Positions 18,656-28,232 of a DNA stretch of 64,000 nt are shown here, one piece after another (positions within the stretch are counted from its first letter, which is position 1; each line of letters begins with the position of its first letter). Source of the DNA: Pseudorhodoplanes sp. (GTDB lineage: Bacteria > Pseudomonadota > Alphaproteobacteria > Rhizobiales > Xanthobacteraceae); NCBI GenBank assembly GCA_032027085.1, contig JAVSMS010000001.1:2811126-2875125 (forward strand). Direction: 5' to 3'. The notes beneath the pieces were generated by a model. That model worked only from the letters and a program-made list of their open reading frames with translations. It was not told the origin of the DNA and did no database searches. Both the position numbers and the translations under genes were made by a program.

Positions 18656-18701
18656 TTCAATAATGCGGCTTCGCCGCGCAATCTCAGGGTGACCGAGAGT
18701 T

Positions 18702-20081
18702 TCAGGAGATTTTCGCCAAGGCTGCGCGATAGCGCTTCTCAATAGTCTCGCGCCGGTGATGCCGGCCATTCTCGACAATTTGCGCGCCATCCACAAACAC
18801 ATCCTTCACCGCGCTGCGTCCCGCAACGAAAACCCACGCGTCGAGCCACACATCATCTTTTGCTGCGGCCAGATCGGGATGATGGCCGTCGAGCACAACA
18901 ATGTCCGCGCGCTTTCCGGGCCCAATCGCTCCCGTCTCGCGCTGCAGCGCCTGCGCACCGCCGATGAGGGCCTGCGTGAACAGGCGGCGTCCCGTCGATT
19001 CACCTTCGATAGTAGTCATCACATTACGGCCGCGATGCAGCAGCCGCTGACTGTATTCGAGCTGCCGCAGTTCGACGGCTGCGTCGATGTCGATATTGGA
19101 ATCGGTGCCAATTCCAAAACGGCCATCACTCGCGAGAAAATCTTGCCCGTTGAAAAAGCCGTCGCCGAGCGAAGCTTCGGTCAGCGGACACAATCCCGCC
19201 ACCGCGCCGGATTGCGCCAGCCTGCGCGTTTCATCCTTGGTCATGTGCGTGGAATGGATCAGGCACCAGCGGTGGTTCACGTGCATTTCGTCGAGCAGCC
19301 ATTGCACAGGCCGCTTGCCCGACCATGCCATGCAATCCTCGACCTCCCTGGTCTGCTCGGCGGCATGAATGTGGATCGGTCCATCCGAAGTCGCGGCGAC
19401 GACCGCACGCAAGGTGTCCGGCGTCACCGCCCGCAGCGAGTGCGGCGCAATGCCGACGCGCGCGGAGGGCAATGCCCCGACGGCTGCGCGCGCGCGTTCG
19501 GCCAGCTTGAGGAAGCGGTCGGGATCATTGAGAAAACGCCGCTGCCCCGGCACCGCAGGCGCGCCGCCGAAGCCGCCATACATATAAAACGAGGGCAGGA
19601 GTGTCAGGCCGATGCCGGTGATGCCCGCCGCCGTCGCGATGCGCACGGCCATTTCGCCGAGATCGGCGTAAGGCGTGCCGTCCGGTGCGTGATGCAGGTA
19701 GTGGAATTCGGCAACCGAAGTGAAGCCGCGCTCCAGCATCTCCATGTAGGAGAAAGCGGAAATGACCTCGATATCCTCCGGTGAAAGCTGCCCGAGAAAA
19801 CGATACATGACCTCGCGCCAGGTCCAGAAACTGTCATGCGCCGGTCCGCGCCGCTCGGCGAGCCCGGCCATGGCGCGCTGAAAGGTGTGGCAATGCAGGT
19901 TGGGCAGCCCGGGCAGGGCGATGCCGGAAACGCGGCGGCTGCCATCCGCTGCTGCGTTGGCCTGTACGGCGGAAATGATGCCATTTATGACCGTCACGCG
20001 GACGTCGCGGACCCATCCGGTCGGCAGGAAGGCGTGTTCAAAAAACAGCGAGGTGTTCGCTGCCGCTGGTTGCTGTGCCAT
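18702..20081 (-). CDS. hutF: Formimidoylglutamate deiminase
   Basis: Hydrolyses N-formimino-L-glutamate to N-formyl-L-glutamate and ammonia, the fourth step of the five-step histidine route. Amidohydrolase metal ligands are visible: LHCHTF near residue 50, IHIHAAEQ near 236 and GTDSNIDIDAA near 310. Length 459 aa. Start at Met 20081 (MAQQPAAAN); the frame to 20120 adds residues overlapping the likely operator region. It diverges from hutI. With hutG downstream of hutI it defines the HutF-HutG variant rather than the formamide-releasing HutG variant. Confidence 0.93.
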   Translation of the reverse strand: MAQQPAAANTSLFFEHAFLPTGWVRDVRVTVINGIISAVQANAAADGSRRVSGIALPGLPNLHCHTFQRAMAGLAERRGPAHDSFWTWREVMYRFLGQLSPEDIEVISAFSYMEMLERGFTSVAEFHYLHHAPDGTPYADLGEMAVRIATAAGITGIGLTLLPSFYMYGGFGGAPAVPGQRRFLNDPDRFLKLAERARAAVGALPSARVGIAPHSLRAVTPDTLRAVVAATSDGPIHIHAAEQTREVEDCMAWSGKRPVQWLLDEMHVNHRWCLIHSTHMTKDETRRLAQSGAVAGLCPLTEASLGDGFFNGQDFLASDGRFGIGTDSNIDIDAAVELRQLEYSQRLLHRGRNVMTTIEGESTGRRLFTQALIGGAQALQRETGAIGPGKRADIVVLDGHHPDLAAAKDDVWLDAWVFVAGRSAVKDVFVDGAQIVENGRHHRRETIEKRYRAALAKIS

Positions 20082-20108
20082 CAGATATCGCGTCCCGCAG
20101 AGAGCTCT

Positions 20109-20152
20109 ATGTAAAGACAATTTCGGCGGCGGTTACAATTATGTATAGACGA
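20109..20152. promoter_or_regulatory. HutC-like operator pair between hutF and hutI
   Basis: Two related 12-mers in direct orientation, ATGTAAAGACAA (20109-20120) and ATGTATAGACGA (20141-20152), 32 nt apart start to start, in the divergent hutF-hutI gap. They resemble TGTATAGACA-type sites of GntR/HutC regulators. No hutC gene is in the window, so the assignment is provisional. Confidence 0.45.
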
Positions 20153-20177
20153 GACCAGTCCATCTTCATGCGCCGGA

Positions 20178-21395
20178 ATGCGGCGAACCAACATGCGATT
20201 TGACACGATCTGGCTCGATGCGCGACTCGCGACTCTGAGGACCGATTTGCCCGGCCTCGGCGTGATCAAGGACGGCGCGGTCGCGACGAAGGAAGGCCGC
20301 ATCGCGTTTGCCGGGCCGCAAGCCAATTTGCCGGCGGACTGGGACGCCGAACGGCGCATTCCGCTCGACGGTCGCTGGATCACGCCCGGCCTTGTCGATT
20401 GCCACACGCATCTCGTCCATGGCGGCAACCGCGCGCACGAATTCGAGATGCGGCTGGTAGGCGCAAGCTATGAAGAGATTGCGCGGGCCGGCGGCGGCAT
20501 TCTGTCCACGGTCAAGGCGACGCGTGCCGCCAGCGAAGATGAATTGCTGGCCAGCGCGCTGACGCGCCTCGATCGCCTGATCGCGGAGGGCGTGACCACG
20601 ATCGAGGTGAAGTCCGGTTATGGACTTGATCAGGAAACGGAAGCGCGGATGCTGCGCACCGCGCGGCGGCTGGCCAGGGAGCGAAAGATCGATGTCGCGA
20701 CGTCCTTCCTCGGTGCGCACGCCCTGCCGTTGGAGTTTGCCGACCAGGACGAGTATATCGATTTTGTCTGCAGCATGATCCCGGCGCTGAAGCAGGAAGG
20801 GCTGGTCGATGCCGTTGACGCCTTCTGCGAGGGCATCGCCTTCTCGCCGCAACAGACCGCGCGCGTATTCGATGCGGCGAAAGCGGCCGGCCTGCCGGTC
20901 AAGCTGCACGCCGATCAGTTGTCCAACTTGCATGGCGCGGCGCTCGCCGCGCAATACGGCGGGTTGTCGGCCGACCATCTGGAATATACGGACGAGGCGG
21001 CCACCGCCGAGATGGCCAAGGCAGGCACGGTCGCAGTGCTGCTGCCCGGTGCGGCCTATATGCTGCGCGAGAAACAGTTTCCTCCGGTCGATCTGTTTCG
21101 CAAACATCAGGTTCCGATCGCGGTCGCGACCGATTGTAATCCCGGCACGTCGCCGATCACGTCATTACTCACGGTCATGAACATGGCGGCAACCTTGTTC
21201 CGCATGACCATCGACGAGATCATCGCCGGCGTGACGCGCGAGGCCGCGCGTGCGCTCGGAAAATTGCCGGAGATCGGCACGCTTGAAACCGGGAAGTATT
21301 GCAATCTCGCCATCTGGGAAATTGAGCGGCCGGCGGAGCTGGTCTACCGGATGGGGTTCAATCCGCTGGTGCAGCGCATCTGGAGAGGACAATGA
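20178..21395 (+). CDS. hutI: Imidazolonepropionase
   Basis: Hydrolyses 4-imidazolone-5-propionate to N-formimino-L-glutamate, third step of histidine breakdown. An amidohydrolase barrel with the metal motif [12 protein letters not shown] near residue 74, [13 protein letters not shown] near 145, LHADQLSN near 247 and [10 protein letters not shown] near 318. Length 405 aa. Start 20178 or Met6 at 20193. Its stop overlaps hutG by 4 bp, so hutI-hutG-hutU form one tightly coupled operon. Confidence 0.95.
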   Translation: MRRTNMRFDTIWLDARLATLRTDLPGLGVIKDGAVATKEGRIAFAGPQANLPADWDAERRIPLDGRWITPGLVDCHTHLVHGGNRAHEFEMRLVGASYEEIARAGGGILSTVKATRAASEDELLASALTRLDRLIAEGVTTIEVKSGYGLDQETEARMLRTARRLARERKIDVATSFLGAHALPLEFADQDEYIDFVCSMIPALKQEGLVDAVDAFCEGIAFSPQQTARVFDAAKAAGLPVKLHADQLSNLHGAALAAQYGGLSADHLEYTDEAATAEMAKAGTVAVLLPGAAYMLREKQFPPVDLFRKHQVPIAVATDCNPGTSPITSLLTVMNMAATLFRMTIDEIIAGVTREAARALGKLPEIGTLETGKYCNLAIWEIERPAELVYRMGFNPLVQRIWRGQ

Positions 21396-22225
21396 ACTGG
21401 ATTACCGTGCGGCGCGGCGCCTCGCCGCTGATCGTGTCGCTGCCGCATACCGGCACCACCATCCCGAAGGAATATCAGGACGATCTCGTTTCGATCTGGC
21501 TCGCACGCAAGGACGCCGACTGGTGGATCGACCGGCTTTACGATTTTGCCGCCAGCCTCAACGCCACTATCATTCATACGTCGATTTCGCGCACTGTCAT
21601 CGACGTCAACCGCGATCCGTCCGGTGTCTCGCTGTATCCGGGTCAGGCCACGACGGAACTATGCCCGACCACGACTTTCGATGGCGAGCCTCTCTATAAG
21701 GAGAAAGGGCCTGATGAAACCGGCATTGCGGAGCGCCGCCGGCAATACTTCACACCCTATCATGATGCGCTGACCGGAGAGATCGCGCGTCTGCGCGCGA
21801 TCCATGATCACGTCGTTCTTTACGATTGTCATTCCATCCGGTCGGTCATTCCGCGCCTGTTCGAAGGCACGCTGCCGGACATGAATATCGGCACCAATTC
21901 CGGGCAGAGCTGCGATCCGCAATTGACTGAGACCATTGCCGAGCTCGCCTCTGCCTCGTCCTTCAGCCATGTCGTGAATGGCCGCTTCAAGGGCGGCTGG
22001 ATCACGCGGCACTACGGCAGGCCGGGCGAGGGCGTGCATGCCGTGCAGATGGAACTGGCCTGTCGTTCCTATATGCGCGAGCCGATGGGACCGCTGGAGG
22101 AGAATGACTGGCCGGCGCCTTACGAGGCGGCTTTTGCCGAGCCGATGCGCAATCTGCTGCTGCGCATTCTTCGCGCTTGCGTGCAATTCGCGGAAGCGCG
22201 CAACAAGGTGAAGGTGAGCTCATGA
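21392..22225 (+). CDS. hutG: N-formylglutamate deformylase
   Basis: Cleaves N-formyl-L-glutamate to glutamate and formate, the last step of the five-step pathway, and so partners HutF. A zinc amidohydrolase of the FGase family: [13 protein letters not shown] near residue 17, [18 protein letters not shown] near 66, LYDCHSIRS near 143 and [12 protein letters not shown] near 218. Length 277 aa. Starts inside the hutI stop (ATGA overlap) and its own stop overlaps hutU in the same way. Confidence 0.94.
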   Translation: MNWITVRRGASPLIVSLPHTGTTIPKEYQDDLVSIWLARKDADWWIDRLYDFAASLNATIIHTSISRTVIDVNRDPSGVSLYPGQATTELCPTTTFDGEPLYKEKGPDETGIAERRRQYFTPYHDALTGEIARLRAIHDHVVLYDCHSIRSVIPRLFEGTLPDMNIGTNSGQSCDPQLTETIAELASASSFSHVVNGRFKGGWITRHYGRPGEGVHAVQMELACRSYMREPMGPLEENDWPAPYEAAFAEPMRNLLLRILRACVQFAEARNKVKVSS

Positions 22226-23886
22226 GAAGAATCGACAATGCGCGGGTGATCCGCGCCCCGCACGGGCCGGAATTGTCAGCAAAGAGCTGGCTAACGGAAG
22301 CGCCTTTGCGCATGCTGATGAACAATCTTGATCCGGACGTCGCCGAAAAGCCGCACGAACTCGTGGTCTATGGCGGCATCGGCCGCGCCGCGCGCGACTG
22401 GGACAGTTTTGATCGCATCGTGAATGCGTTGCGCACGCTGGAAACGGACGAGACGCTGATCGTGCAGTCCGGCAAGCCGGTCGGCGTTTTCCGCACGCAC
22501 GCCGATGCACCGCGCGTGCTGATCGCGAATTCCAATCTCGTGCCGCATTGGGGGACGTGGGACCACTTCCACGAGCTCGATCGCAAAGGCCTGATGATGT
22601 ACGGCCAGATGACGGCCGGGTCGTGGATTTACATCGGCTCGCAGGGCATCGTGCAGGGCACCTACGAGACGTTCGTCGAGGTCGGCCGCCGACACTATGG
22701 CGGCGATCTTTCCGGCAAATGGATTCTCACCGCGGGTCTGGGCGGCATGGGCGGCGCGCAGCCTCTGGCCGCGACCATGGCGGGTGCGTCGCTGCTCGCG
22801 GTCGAATGTCAGCCGAGCCGCATCGAGATGCGGCTGCGCACCGGCTATCTCGATGTGCAGGCGAAGGACCTCGATGAGGCGCTGGCCATTATCGACAAGG
22901 CCTGCAGGGAGAAGAAGCCGATCTCGGTTGGCGTGCTCGGGAATGCCGCCGAGGTGTTTCCCGACCTCGTCCGCCGCGGCGTGAGACCGGACGTGGTCAC
23001 CGATCAGACCTCGGCGCATGATCCGCTCAACGGATATCTTCCGAAGGGATGGACGCTGGAACAATGGGAGAAAGAGCGTTCTTCGGATCCGAAGAAGGTG
23101 GAAAAAGCCGCGAAGAGGTCGATGGTCGAGCATGTGTCCGCGATGCTCGACTTCCACCGCATGGGCATCCCCACGCTCGACTACGGCAACAACATCAGAC
23201 AGATGGCGAAGGAAGAGGGGCTTGAGCACGCCTTCGACTTTCCCGGCTTCGTGCCGGCCTACATCAGACCTTTATTTTGCAGAGGAATCGGGCCTTTCCG
23301 CTGGGCCGCTTTGTCCGGCGACCCGGAGGATATTTTCCGCACCGATCAGCGCGTCAAGGAGCTGCTGCCGGACAACAAACATCTGCATCACTGGCTCGAC
23401 ATGGCCCGCACCCGCATCAAGTTTCAGGGATTGCCTGCGCGTATCTGCTGGGTCGGATTGGGAGACCGGCATCGCCTCGGACTTGCCTTCAACGAGATGG
23501 TGGCGAAGGGCGAACTGAAGGCGCCCATCGTCATCGGCCGTGATCATCTTGATTCCGGCTCTGTTGCGTCCCCCAATCGCGAAACCGAAGCGATGAAGGA
23601 CGGCTCCGATGCGGTGTCGGACTGGCCGCTGCTCAATGCGCTGATCAATTGCGCCAGCGGGGCCACCTGGGTGTCGCTGCATCACGGCGGCGGCGTCGGC
23701 ATCGGCTATTCCCAGCATGCCGGCATGGTGATCGTCGCCGACGGCACGCCGGAAGCGGCAAAGCGGCTCGAACGCGTGCTCTGGAACGATCCTGCGTCAG
23801 GCGTGATGCGCCATGCCGATGCCGGCTACGACATCGCGATTGATTGCGCCAAGGAACACAAGCTCAAGCTGCCAAGTCTGGGGTGA
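22222..23886 (+). CDS. hutU: Urocanate hydratase
   Basis: Adds water to urocanate to give imidazolonepropionate, with a tightly bound NAD+. It has 554 aa, the usual length, with [18 protein letters not shown] near residue 172, the [14 protein letters not shown] segment near 259 and [16 protein letters not shown] near 490. The ATG at 22222 overlaps the hutG stop by 4 bp; the frame upstream to 22177 is out of register with the family. Last gene of the hutIGU operon. Confidence 0.96.
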   Translation: MRRIDNARVIRAPHGPELSAKSWLTEAPLRMLMNNLDPDVAEKPHELVVYGGIGRAARDWDSFDRIVNALRTLETDETLIVQSGKPVGVFRTHADAPRVLIANSNLVPHWGTWDHFHELDRKGLMMYGQMTAGSWIYIGSQGIVQGTYETFVEVGRRHYGGDLSGKWILTAGLGGMGGAQPLAATMAGASLLAVECQPSRIEMRLRTGYLDVQAKDLDEALAIIDKACREKKPISVGVLGNAAEVFPDLVRRGVRPDVVTDQTSAHDPLNGYLPKGWTLEQWEKERSSDPKKVEKAAKRSMVEHVSAMLDFHRMGIPTLDYGNNIRQMAKEEGLEHAFDFPGFVPAYIRPLFCRGIGPFRWAALSGDPEDIFRTDQRVKELLPDNKHLHHWLDMARTRIKFQGLPARICWVGLGDRHRLGLAFNEMVAKGELKAPIVIGRDHLDSGSVASPNRETEAMKDGSDAVSDWPLLNALINCASGATWVSLHHGGGVGIGYSQHAGMVIVADGTPEAAKRLERVLWNDPASGVMRHADAGYDIAIDCAKEHKLKLPSLG

Positions 23887-23916
23887 TTGAATAACGATGA
23901 AGGGTGGGCTGAATGA

Positions 23917-23947
23917 CGTGGGCACGGCGCTGCGCACCTTGCCCACG
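23917..23947. terminator. Hairpin between convergent hutU and FAH-family genes
   Basis: CGTGGGCA (23917-23924) and TGCCCACG (23940-23947) form an 8-bp perfect stem with a 15-nt loop. On the plus strand it is followed by CAAAATTCC rather than a T run, so termination strength is uncertain. Confidence 0.45.
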
Positions 23948-23963
23948 CAAAATTCCTCCACAA

Positions 23964-24824
23964 TCAACTCGCCAGCGTCACTGCCACCCGCATCTCCCCG
24001 ACCTGATCGATCCAGCAATCCATGGTGTCGCCGGGTGCGACCGGGCCGACACCTTCCGGCGTGCCGGTCATGATGATGTCGCCGGGATAGAGGCGGTAGG
24101 CCTGCGAGGCATAGGAGATGAGCTTTGCCAGCCCGAAGATCAGGTATTTCGTGTTCGACGCCTGCCTGGTCTCGCCGTTCACCTTGATCCAGAAATCAAG
24201 ATTGTTCGGATCGTTCACTTCCTCGGGCGTCGTCAGCCAGGGGCCGAGCACGCTGAAGGTGTCATAGGACTTGCGCCAGCTCCGGTCTTCGGTGCCGCGG
24301 ATCACCATGTCGAGCGACACAGAATAGCCCGCAACGTAGTCGAGCGCGCGTGCTTCCGGAATGCGATAGCCCTCCTTGCCGATGACGATCGCCAGTTCAA
24401 TCTCGTGATCCATCCGCCGTTCCAGCGCGGGCAGGCGCACGGCATCGCCCGGGCCAATCAGTGACGTGTTGGACTTCAGGAACAGGCCGTAATGATCGAT
24501 AGTCTTGATGTCGGTGCCGAAATTGATGCCGGCATCAGCGCGCGCTTCCTCGACGTGTTTCATGTAGTTAACCGGCGCGGCGATGATCTTGCTCGGGTTG
24601 GCGACTGGGCTCTCCAGCTTCACCGCGTCGAGTTTCCTGCGCGGCGCCGTCGCCGCCAGTGTTTCGGCGCGGCTGCGGACTTTGGGGAGATTGGCAATGA
24701 GGAGGTCGCCATGGGGTATCGGCCATCGCTGTGACGGCAGCAAATCGAGGGCGTCTGATACATCCGCAATCTCATGCTCCAAGACAATGCCAATGCGATT
24801 TTCATCGAAACGACAGAGACGCAT
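23964..24824 (-). CDS. Fumarylacetoacetate hydrolase family protein
   Basis: A 286-aa member of the FAH superfamily, which cleaves or hydrates acylpyruvates and similar ring-fission products using a divalent metal. Metal ligands are in DHEIELAIVIG near residue 136 (Glu-x-Glu) and in VSLDMVIRG near 168; MTGTPEGVGP near 250 is the C-terminal signature. Start at 24824 (MRLCRFDEN) rather than 24875. It lies 26 bp downstream of a flavin monooxygenase on the same strand, which together suggests a hydroxylation-then-cleavage route for an aromatic compound (inference). Confidence 0.85.
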   Translation of the reverse strand: MRLCRFDENRIGIVLEHEIADVSDALDLLPSQRWPIPHGDLLIANLPKVRSRAETLAATAPRRKLDAVKLESPVANPSKIIAAPVNYMKHVEEARADAGINFGTDIKTIDHYGLFLKSNTSLIGPGDAVRLPALERRMDHEIELAIVIGKEGYRIPEARALDYVAGYSVSLDMVIRGTEDRSWRKSYDTFSVLGPWLTTPEEVNDPNNLDFWIKVNGETRQASNTKYLIFGLAKLISYASQAYRLYPGDIIMTGTPEGVGPVAPGDTMDCWIDQVGEMRVAVTLAS

Positions 24825-24850
24825 GCTTGCTATCCTCACTCTGAATCGGC

Positions 24851-26071
24851 TCAACGGATGGCCGCCGCCTCCCACACCGAATTGATCATCGACGTGTTCA
24901 AAAGAAAAGCGCGCGCCTTGTCCCGGTCGGCCGCCGTCGCCCGCAGATCCGCCAGCGATGCCTTGCGCACGGTCTGGTCCTTTTCCGCCAGCAGACGCTT
25001 GTTGCGGATGCTCATGGCCTGCACAGCTTTGATATTGATCGGGCGCCGCTGACGGTCATAGAGATCGAACAGCGCATTGTACTCGGCCCGATTGTGATGA
25101 ATCTCGATCAGTTTCTCGCCCAGATTCATCGCGTCATGGATGCTACCATTCAGCCCGAAGCCGCCGAGCGGATTGTTGATATGCGCGGCATCGCCCGCAA
25201 GCGCCACGCGTCCCGCACAGAAGCGCCCGGCCACGCGTTGATGCACCCGATAGGTCGACGCATATTTCAGCGCGAAGTCATCGGCCTTCGGCAGAACATG
25301 TTCGAGAATGATCTTCAGCCGCGACTGGATGGCGCCGGATGCTAACACGCTTGCTTCGGACATGTCCGGATCGGTGCCATAGGCAATGCGCCAGAGGCCG
25401 GGGGGACCATCGTCCGGCACAAGAAACACTGCGGCCCAGTGTTCCGGATCGGCGACATAGCCCGCGCCGGCAAAACCGAGCGTGCCCAGATTAAATGTCG
25501 TGCTGGCCACCAAAAAGCGTTCGGGCCAGGTGAAACCTTCGAAATCGATCTTGACGGACTGGCGGACAACGCTCCTGGCGCCATCGCATCCGACAACGAA
25601 GGAGCCGCGACAGGTCTTGCCGCCGGCCTGCACAGTTACACCGTTGCCGTCCTGTGAGACGCTTTCGACCGGTGCGTTGAACTCAATGCTGACTGAGGAC
25701 GTCGCTGTCCGAATTCGATCCAATAGCAGCGGCGTCAGCCGATGCTGCTCCAGATGCAGGCGATAGGGAAAGCGCGTGACGTCCGCCAAGAGCGACAGAT
25801 CGAAGTCGGCCACCACGCCCTCGATTCGGTCGCGGATCTGCCAGACCGGCACCTTGATGCCGCGCCCCAGCATGTCTTGTTCCAGTCCAAGCGAGGCGAG
25901 CATTTCGACTGTCGGCGGGTGAAAGGAGCCGGCGCGCAAATCATGCGTCAGTGCGGGCTCGGCTTCGAGGACACGGCACGGAACGCCGACGAGTCCCAGC
26001 TTGAGCGCCAGGGTCAAGCCGGTTGGACCCGCTCCTGCAATGAGGATCGGATCTGACGCAGAGGTCGGCAT
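24851..26071 (-). CDS. FAD-dependent (class A) aromatic monooxygenase
   Basis: A 406-aa flavoprotein of the PHBH/UbiH-like group. Seen are the FAD Rossmann loop ILIAGAGPTGLTLALKL near residue 9, the DG motif VVGCDGARSVVRQ near 159, and the GD motif VALAGDAAHINNPLGGFGLN near 288. Such enzymes hydroxylate phenolic or heteroaromatic rings using NAD(P)H and O2. It is transcribed away from a MarR regulator 235 bp upstream and together with the FAH gene forms a two-gene operon. The exact substrate is not evident. Confidence 0.87.
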   Translation of the reverse strand: MPTSASDPILIAGAGPTGLTLALKLGLVGVPCRVLEAEPALTHDLRAGSFHPPTVEMLASLGLEQDMLGRGIKVPVWQIRDRIEGVVADFDLSLLADVTRFPYRLHLEQHRLTPLLLDRIRTATSSVSIEFNAPVESVSQDGNGVTVQAGGKTCRGSFVVGCDGARSVVRQSVKIDFEGFTWPERFLVASTTFNLGTLGFAGAGYVADPEHWAAVFLVPDDGPPGLWRIAYGTDPDMSEASVLASGAIQSRLKIILEHVLPKADDFALKYASTYRVHQRVAGRFCAGRVALAGDAAHINNPLGGFGLNGSIHDAMNLGEKLIEIHHNRAEYNALFDLYDRQRRPINIKAVQAMSIRNKRLLAEKDQTVRKASLADLRATAADRDKARAFLLNTSMINSVWEAAAIR

Positions 26072-26081
26072 TCGGGTCCCA

Positions 26082-26094
26082 CCAAATGATTTGG
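26082..26094. promoter_or_regulatory. Perfect palindrome upstream of the monooxygenase
   Basis: CCAAATGATTTGG is a perfect odd palindrome bracketed by two GGGTCCC copies (26074-26080 and 26093-26099). It ends 10 bp before the monooxygenase ATG in the region shared with the divergent MarR gene, a good place for a MarR operator that blocks transcription or ribosome access. Confidence 0.45.
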
Positions 26095-26306
26095 GTCCCT
26101 AATAGTCTCGATCTGATGAGGGCTCAAGCGGCGCATTTGCGGCCTGCGATGCTGCAGAATCCCCCGCCAAACCGACATCCCGGGCGAGATCAGCTTTCAT
26201 GCCGGGGTCGCAACCCACATAAGCCGCCCTCGGCATTGTCCCGAATCGTGGGCGGTTGCATTCTTTGGATGAAGAAACGCTCCATACACGGCTTCGTTGA
26301 AATCCG

Positions 26307-26918
26307 ATGGAAAGCACCATGCCCAGCCCCCGCGCTCCTGCCTCCAAGCGTTCTGCCCCACGCAAAATGCAGAAAGAGCCGAAACCGGCCAGGATAGCCG
26401 GCAAACTCGCGGCGGCTGGAGCAAAATCGGCCCGGCTTGGCCGGCTTTCCGACCAGGTCGGCTATCTGTTGCGGCGCGCCAGCAACGTCTTCAGCGCGCA
26501 TTGGGCGCTTCAGTTCAGGGACGAGGGGGTGACGATCACGCCGCTTCAGTGCGGCATGCTGATTCTGATCGATGAAAATCCCGGGCTGACCCAGATCGAG
26601 CTCGCGCGTTTGCTCAACGTGGAAGGCTCGACGCTGTGGCAATTGGTTGACCGGCTGCTCAAGCTCGGTTTCATCCGCCGCCGCCGTGTGCCGGACGACC
26701 GCCGGGCTTTCGCCATTCATCTGTCATCCGGCGGTCGCCGGACCTTGCAACATTTCGAAGAGGGCCTGCGGCTGCATCAGCGCGCCCTGCTGGCCTGTCT
26801 GTCGGACAAGGAACAGGGCGCGCTGTCCGCCATGTTGCTGCGGGTGATCGAAGCGGGTGACCGGCTGAACGTCGCGGAAACGCCGCTTCGGGTATCTTCC
26901 GGAAAAGAGAATGCCTGA
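26307..26918 (+). CDS. MarR family transcriptional regulator
   Basis: A basic, Ala/Pro/Lys-rich N-terminal tail (about 40 residues) is followed by a MarR winged helix (about residues 48-190) with ITPLQCGMLILIDENPG, LTQIELARLLNVEGSTLWQLVDRL and the wing RRRVPDDRRAF. Such proteins usually release DNA on binding a phenolic ligand. It diverges from the monooxygenase/FAH operon, the likely target. Start 26307 or Met5 at 26319; the unusual tail makes the true start uncertain. Confidence 0.85.
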   Translation: MESTMPSPRAPASKRSAPRKMQKEPKPARIAGKLAAAGAKSARLGRLSDQVGYLLRRASNVFSAHWALQFRDEGVTITPLQCGMLILIDENPGLTQIELARLLNVEGSTLWQLVDRLLKLGFIRRRRVPDDRRAFAIHLSSGGRRTLQHFEEGLRLHQRALLACLSDKEQGALSAMLLRVIEAGDRLNVAETPLRVSSGKENA

Positions 26919-26990
26919 GCAAGCGTTTGGCGGGATTTGATTATAGGGTCATGATAGAATGACTTGGGGTTCCAACGCGTCAGAGGCCTC

Positions 26991-27428
26991 ATGCGCAGAT
27001 TCATGCATCGATTTATTGCTGTCTTAGCTGGTTTGGTTTTCGCAAATGCTGGGCAGGCGCTGGCACAGCAGCCGGCGCCGAGCACGAGTTTTGCGGACTC
27101 GCTGACGATGCTGGCGACGGCCTGCGGCAAGGACATTGACACGAATTGTGCGGGCGTGAATCTCGGCAACAACCGGCTAAAGAATTGTCTGAGCCGCAAT
27201 CAGGCGACGCTGACGCCCGCTTGCCGCGATACTTATGGCAAGGTCTTCAGTCTGATCGACAAGCGGACGCGGTCGCGCAATGCGCTGCTGAAACACTGCG
27301 AGGCGGATGCAAAGAAGCTGTGTGCCGCCGCGCAAAAGGAAGACGGCGCAACGATTGAATGTCTCTTGTTGGCAAAGCGTCTCGGGTGGCGATGCAGCCA
27401 GGCCATGTCCGAAGCAAATTTCCGCTAA
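26991..27428 (+). CDS. Secreted Cys-rich repeat protein
   Basis: A 145-aa exported protein: signal peptide about residues 1-25 (RFIAVLAGLVFANAGQALAQ), then seven or eight cysteines in a spaced pattern (ACGKDIDTNC, KNCLSRN, PACRDTY, KHCEADAKKLC, IECLLLAK, WRCSQAM). The CxxDxxxxC spacing resembles the short Cys-rich GLG1-type repeat of proteobacterial envelope proteins. No enzymatic motif. AGAGG lies about 5 bp before the ATG. The next gene starts 9 bp downstream, suggesting a shared transcript. Function unknown. Confidence 0.75.
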   Translation: MRRFMHRFIAVLAGLVFANAGQALAQQPAPSTSFADSLTMLATACGKDIDTNCAGVNLGNNRLKNCLSRNQATLTPACRDTYGKVFSLIDKRTRSRNALLKHCEADAKKLCAAAQKEDGATIECLLLAKRLGWRCSQAMSEANFR

Positions 27429-27436
27429 GGCCCCGC

Positions 27437-28039
27437 ATGACCGCAAGAGAGATCCGGCTGATGCAACACCTCGCATTTCCACTATTGCTCCTGACCATTA
27501 GCTTGTGTTGGCCGGCGCCGTCCTTTGCGCAGACGAAACTGACGGCGGACGATTTTGTAGATGCCTTGCGCGTCGCCGCCACGCCGATCGACATCGATGT
27601 GAAGGAGATTCACGAACGAGCGCTGGAGCGGATCAAGAAATCCGGCCAAAAGCCGCAGGACCGGCCCGCTCTGGTGGAGGAGCTGAACAAGCAACCGCAA
27701 CTGATCCTGGATATTCAGTTCAATACCGATTCCGCCATCGTGCGCCCGGAATCCTTCCAGACGCTCGGCCGGCTCGCCGACGCGCTGTATCATCCTTATC
27801 TGCTGGACCGGAAAATTCTTGTGGTCGATCACATCGAGGCGACCGGCAAGCGTCAGAACAATCTGGAGCTCAGCCAAAAGCGTGCGAATGCGATCCGGGA
27901 GGCGCTTGTGACCACGTTCAGGATTTCCCCGCAACGTGTTCTCGCGCTGGGGCTGGGCGAAGAGCAATTGCAGGATCGCGCCAAGGCCGGCGCCGGCGCC
28001 AACCGGCGCGTGCAAGTCATTGTGATCGGAAAGCGATGA
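27437..28039 (+). CDS. OmpA family protein with signal peptide
   Basis: A 200-aa envelope protein. A hydrophobic signal segment (AFPLLLLTISLCWPAPSFAQ) is followed by an OmpA C-terminal domain from about residue 90: LDIQFNTDSAIVRPES, then VVDHIEATGKRQNNLELSQKR and a terminal VQVIVIGK strand. The Asp and Arg positions expected to contact peptidoglycan are present (DHIEATG and SQKRANAI). There is no beta-barrel, so a periplasmic protein anchored to the cell wall is likely. Start 27437 or 27461. Confidence 0.78.
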   Translation: MTAREIRLMQHLAFPLLLLTISLCWPAPSFAQTKLTADDFVDALRVAATPIDIDVKEIHERALERIKKSGQKPQDRPALVEELNKQPQLILDIQFNTDSAIVRPESFQTLGRLADALYHPYLLDRKILVVDHIEATGKRQNNLELSQKRANAIREALVTTFRISPQRVLALGLGEEQLQDRAKAGAGANRRVQVIVIGKR

Positions 28040-28232
28040 GAGGTTCTCGCGATCCGGCTCTGTTGAAGTATAATTTTCGCGATTTCAGTTCGCTTTAGGC
28101 CGAAGCTGGCGGAGATCGGTTAACTCTGCGGCAATTCAAATCTCCGTTCGGCGCCTCGGCTGTGACAGGGCTGTTTTCGGTCCGGACAGTTCCGGGTCCA
28201 TATTGTCCGGGCCAATATTAAAGGAGGTAAAA

